A DNA stretch of 64,000 bases, from NCBI RefSeq assembly GCF_036373705.1, contig NC_089869.1, positions 15,758,550-15,822,549 of the forward strand. The letters run 5' to 3'. The notes beneath the pieces were generated by a model. It did not search any database, was not told where the DNA came from, and worked only from the letters and a program-made list of their open reading frames with translations. Positions within the stretch are counted from its first letter, which is position 1. Each line of letters begins with the position of its first letter. The DNA comes from Amia ocellicauda. Lineage: Eukaryota > Chordata > Actinopteri > Amiiformes > Amiidae. The translations under genes were made by a program, and so were the position numbers. Below, piece by piece: positions 63,320 to 64,000 of the stretch.

Positions 63320-64000
63320 ATGGCCAAGACCAAAGAGCTGTCCAAGGATGTCAGGGACAAGATTGTAGACCCACACAAGGCTGGAATGGGCACAAGACCA
63401 TCGCCAAGCAGCTTGGTGAGAAGGTGACAACAGTTGGTGCGATTATTCGCAAATGGAAGAAACGCAAAATAACTGTCAGTCTCCCTCGGTCTGGGGCTCC
63501 ATGCAAGATCTCACCTCGTGGAGTTTCAATGATCATGAGAACGGTGAGGAATCAGCCCAGAACTACATGGGAGGATCTTGTTAATGATCTCAAGGCAGCT
63601 GGGACCATAGTCACCAAGAAAACAATTGGTAACACACTACGCCGTGAAGGACTGAAATCCTGCAGCGGCTGCAATGTCCCCCTGCTAAAGAAAGCACATG
63701 TACAGGCCCGTCTGAAGTTTGCCAATGAACATCTGAATGATTCAGAGGAGAACTGGGTGAAAGTGTTGTGGTCAGATGAGACCAAAATTGAGCTCTTTGG
63801 CATCAACTCAACTCTCCGTGTTTGGAGGAGGAGGAATGCTGCCTATGACCCCAAGAACACCATCCCCACCGTCAAACATGGAGGTGGAAACATTATGCTT
63901 TGGGGGTGTTTTTCTGCTAAGGGGACAGGACAACTGCACCGCATCAAAGGGACGATGGACGGGGCCATGTACCATCAAATCTTGGGTGAGAACCTCCTTC
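63320..64000 (+). pseudogene. Tc1-like transposase, one frameshift, 3' end outside window
   Basis: The ATG at 63320 has a strong context (CCACCATGG) and begins [16 protein letters not shown], the usual N terminus of this transposase type. After 24 residues (AGMG, about 63391) a single missing base shifts the frame: the original frame stops at 63427, while the frame starting at 63394 ([15 protein letters not shown]) stays open for 202 codons to the window end. This second part covers the rest of the helix-turn-helix domain and the start of the DDE domain, with the first catalytic Asp in LWSDETKIE (about 63775) and the GGGxxMLWG-type motif near 63885. The other catalytic residues lie beyond the edge. 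One frameshift in an otherwise open frame suggests a fairly young, inactive copy. Confidence 0.9.

Larger units (their letters stand above)
62955..64000 (+). mobile_element. Tc1/mariner-type DNA transposon with IR/DR ends, cut by window edge
   Basis: The left end starts CAGTGAGGGAAAAAG at 62955 after a TA (62953-62954). The outer repeat motif GAGGGAAAAAGTATTTGATC (from 62958) recurs as GAGGGAAATAAGTATTTGAT (from 63131), about 173 bases further in. This is the double direct-repeat arrangement (IR/DR) known from Sleeping Beauty-like elements. A 41 bp perfect inverted repeat lies at 63184-63274. A transposase frame starts at 63320 and runs off the window. The right end is outside. Confidence 0.92.

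Noticed and set aside
1..64000. CRISPR arrays, operons and prokaryotic signals
   Set aside because: Repeats present are tandem microsatellites without spacers, and the genes are spliced eukaryotic genes.

Overview
The window looks like vertebrate nuclear DNA, most likely from a ray-finned fish. It is AT-rich, has many long dinucleotide and trinucleotide microsatellites, carries two Tc1/mariner-type DNA transposons of kinds common in fishes, and its spliced genes have GT-AG introns. The species cannot be named from the sequence alone.

Two protein-coding genes are supported, arranged head to head. znf503 (NocA-like zinc finger 2, nlz2) lies on the minus strand at 19331-21508. It has two coding exons (21508-21248 and 20785-19331) that join into a 571-residue NET-family transcriptional co-repressor. 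About 6.9 kb away, on the plus strand, are the first two coding exons of a gene I read as lrmda (the C10orf11-like leucine-rich-repeat melanocyte differentiation gene). They are at 28399-28440 and 29079-29179. The rest of the gene must lie beyond the right edge. In human, LRMDA is also the divergent neighbour of ZNF503, so the gene order supports both calls.

Layout: 1-18295 is the 3' side of znf503. It is gene-free, with microsatellites and one internally deleted Tc1-type element (6707-7717). 18296-19330 is the probable 3' UTR. 19331-21508 is the znf503 coding region. 21509-28398 is the shared inter-promoter interval. It holds a CRE and CCAAT promoter, a tight cluster of TGACA/TGACAG (TALE homeodomain-type) sites at 22518-22694, an isolated CpG-rich promoter-like block at 27223-27317, and the lrmda promoter. 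29180-62954 is the long second intron of lrmda. It has no further coding exon that I could recognise, but several complex, non-repetitive stretches resemble regulatory DNA. From 62955 to the end is a second Tc1-type element with a frameshifted transposase, cut by the window edge.

Biologically this looks like a genomic regulatory block: a developmental transcription factor gene surrounded by regulatory DNA, part of it inside the intron of a neighbouring gene. The most interesting new observations are recurrent TGACAG-rich clusters (22.5, 43.2, 50.9 and 59.1 kb), the isolated CpG/ETS/CRE block, a microsatellite replacing the pyrimidine tract of an lrmda splice site, a phase-compatible candidate cassette exon, and a transposase whose in-frame deletion ends at two short similar sequences.
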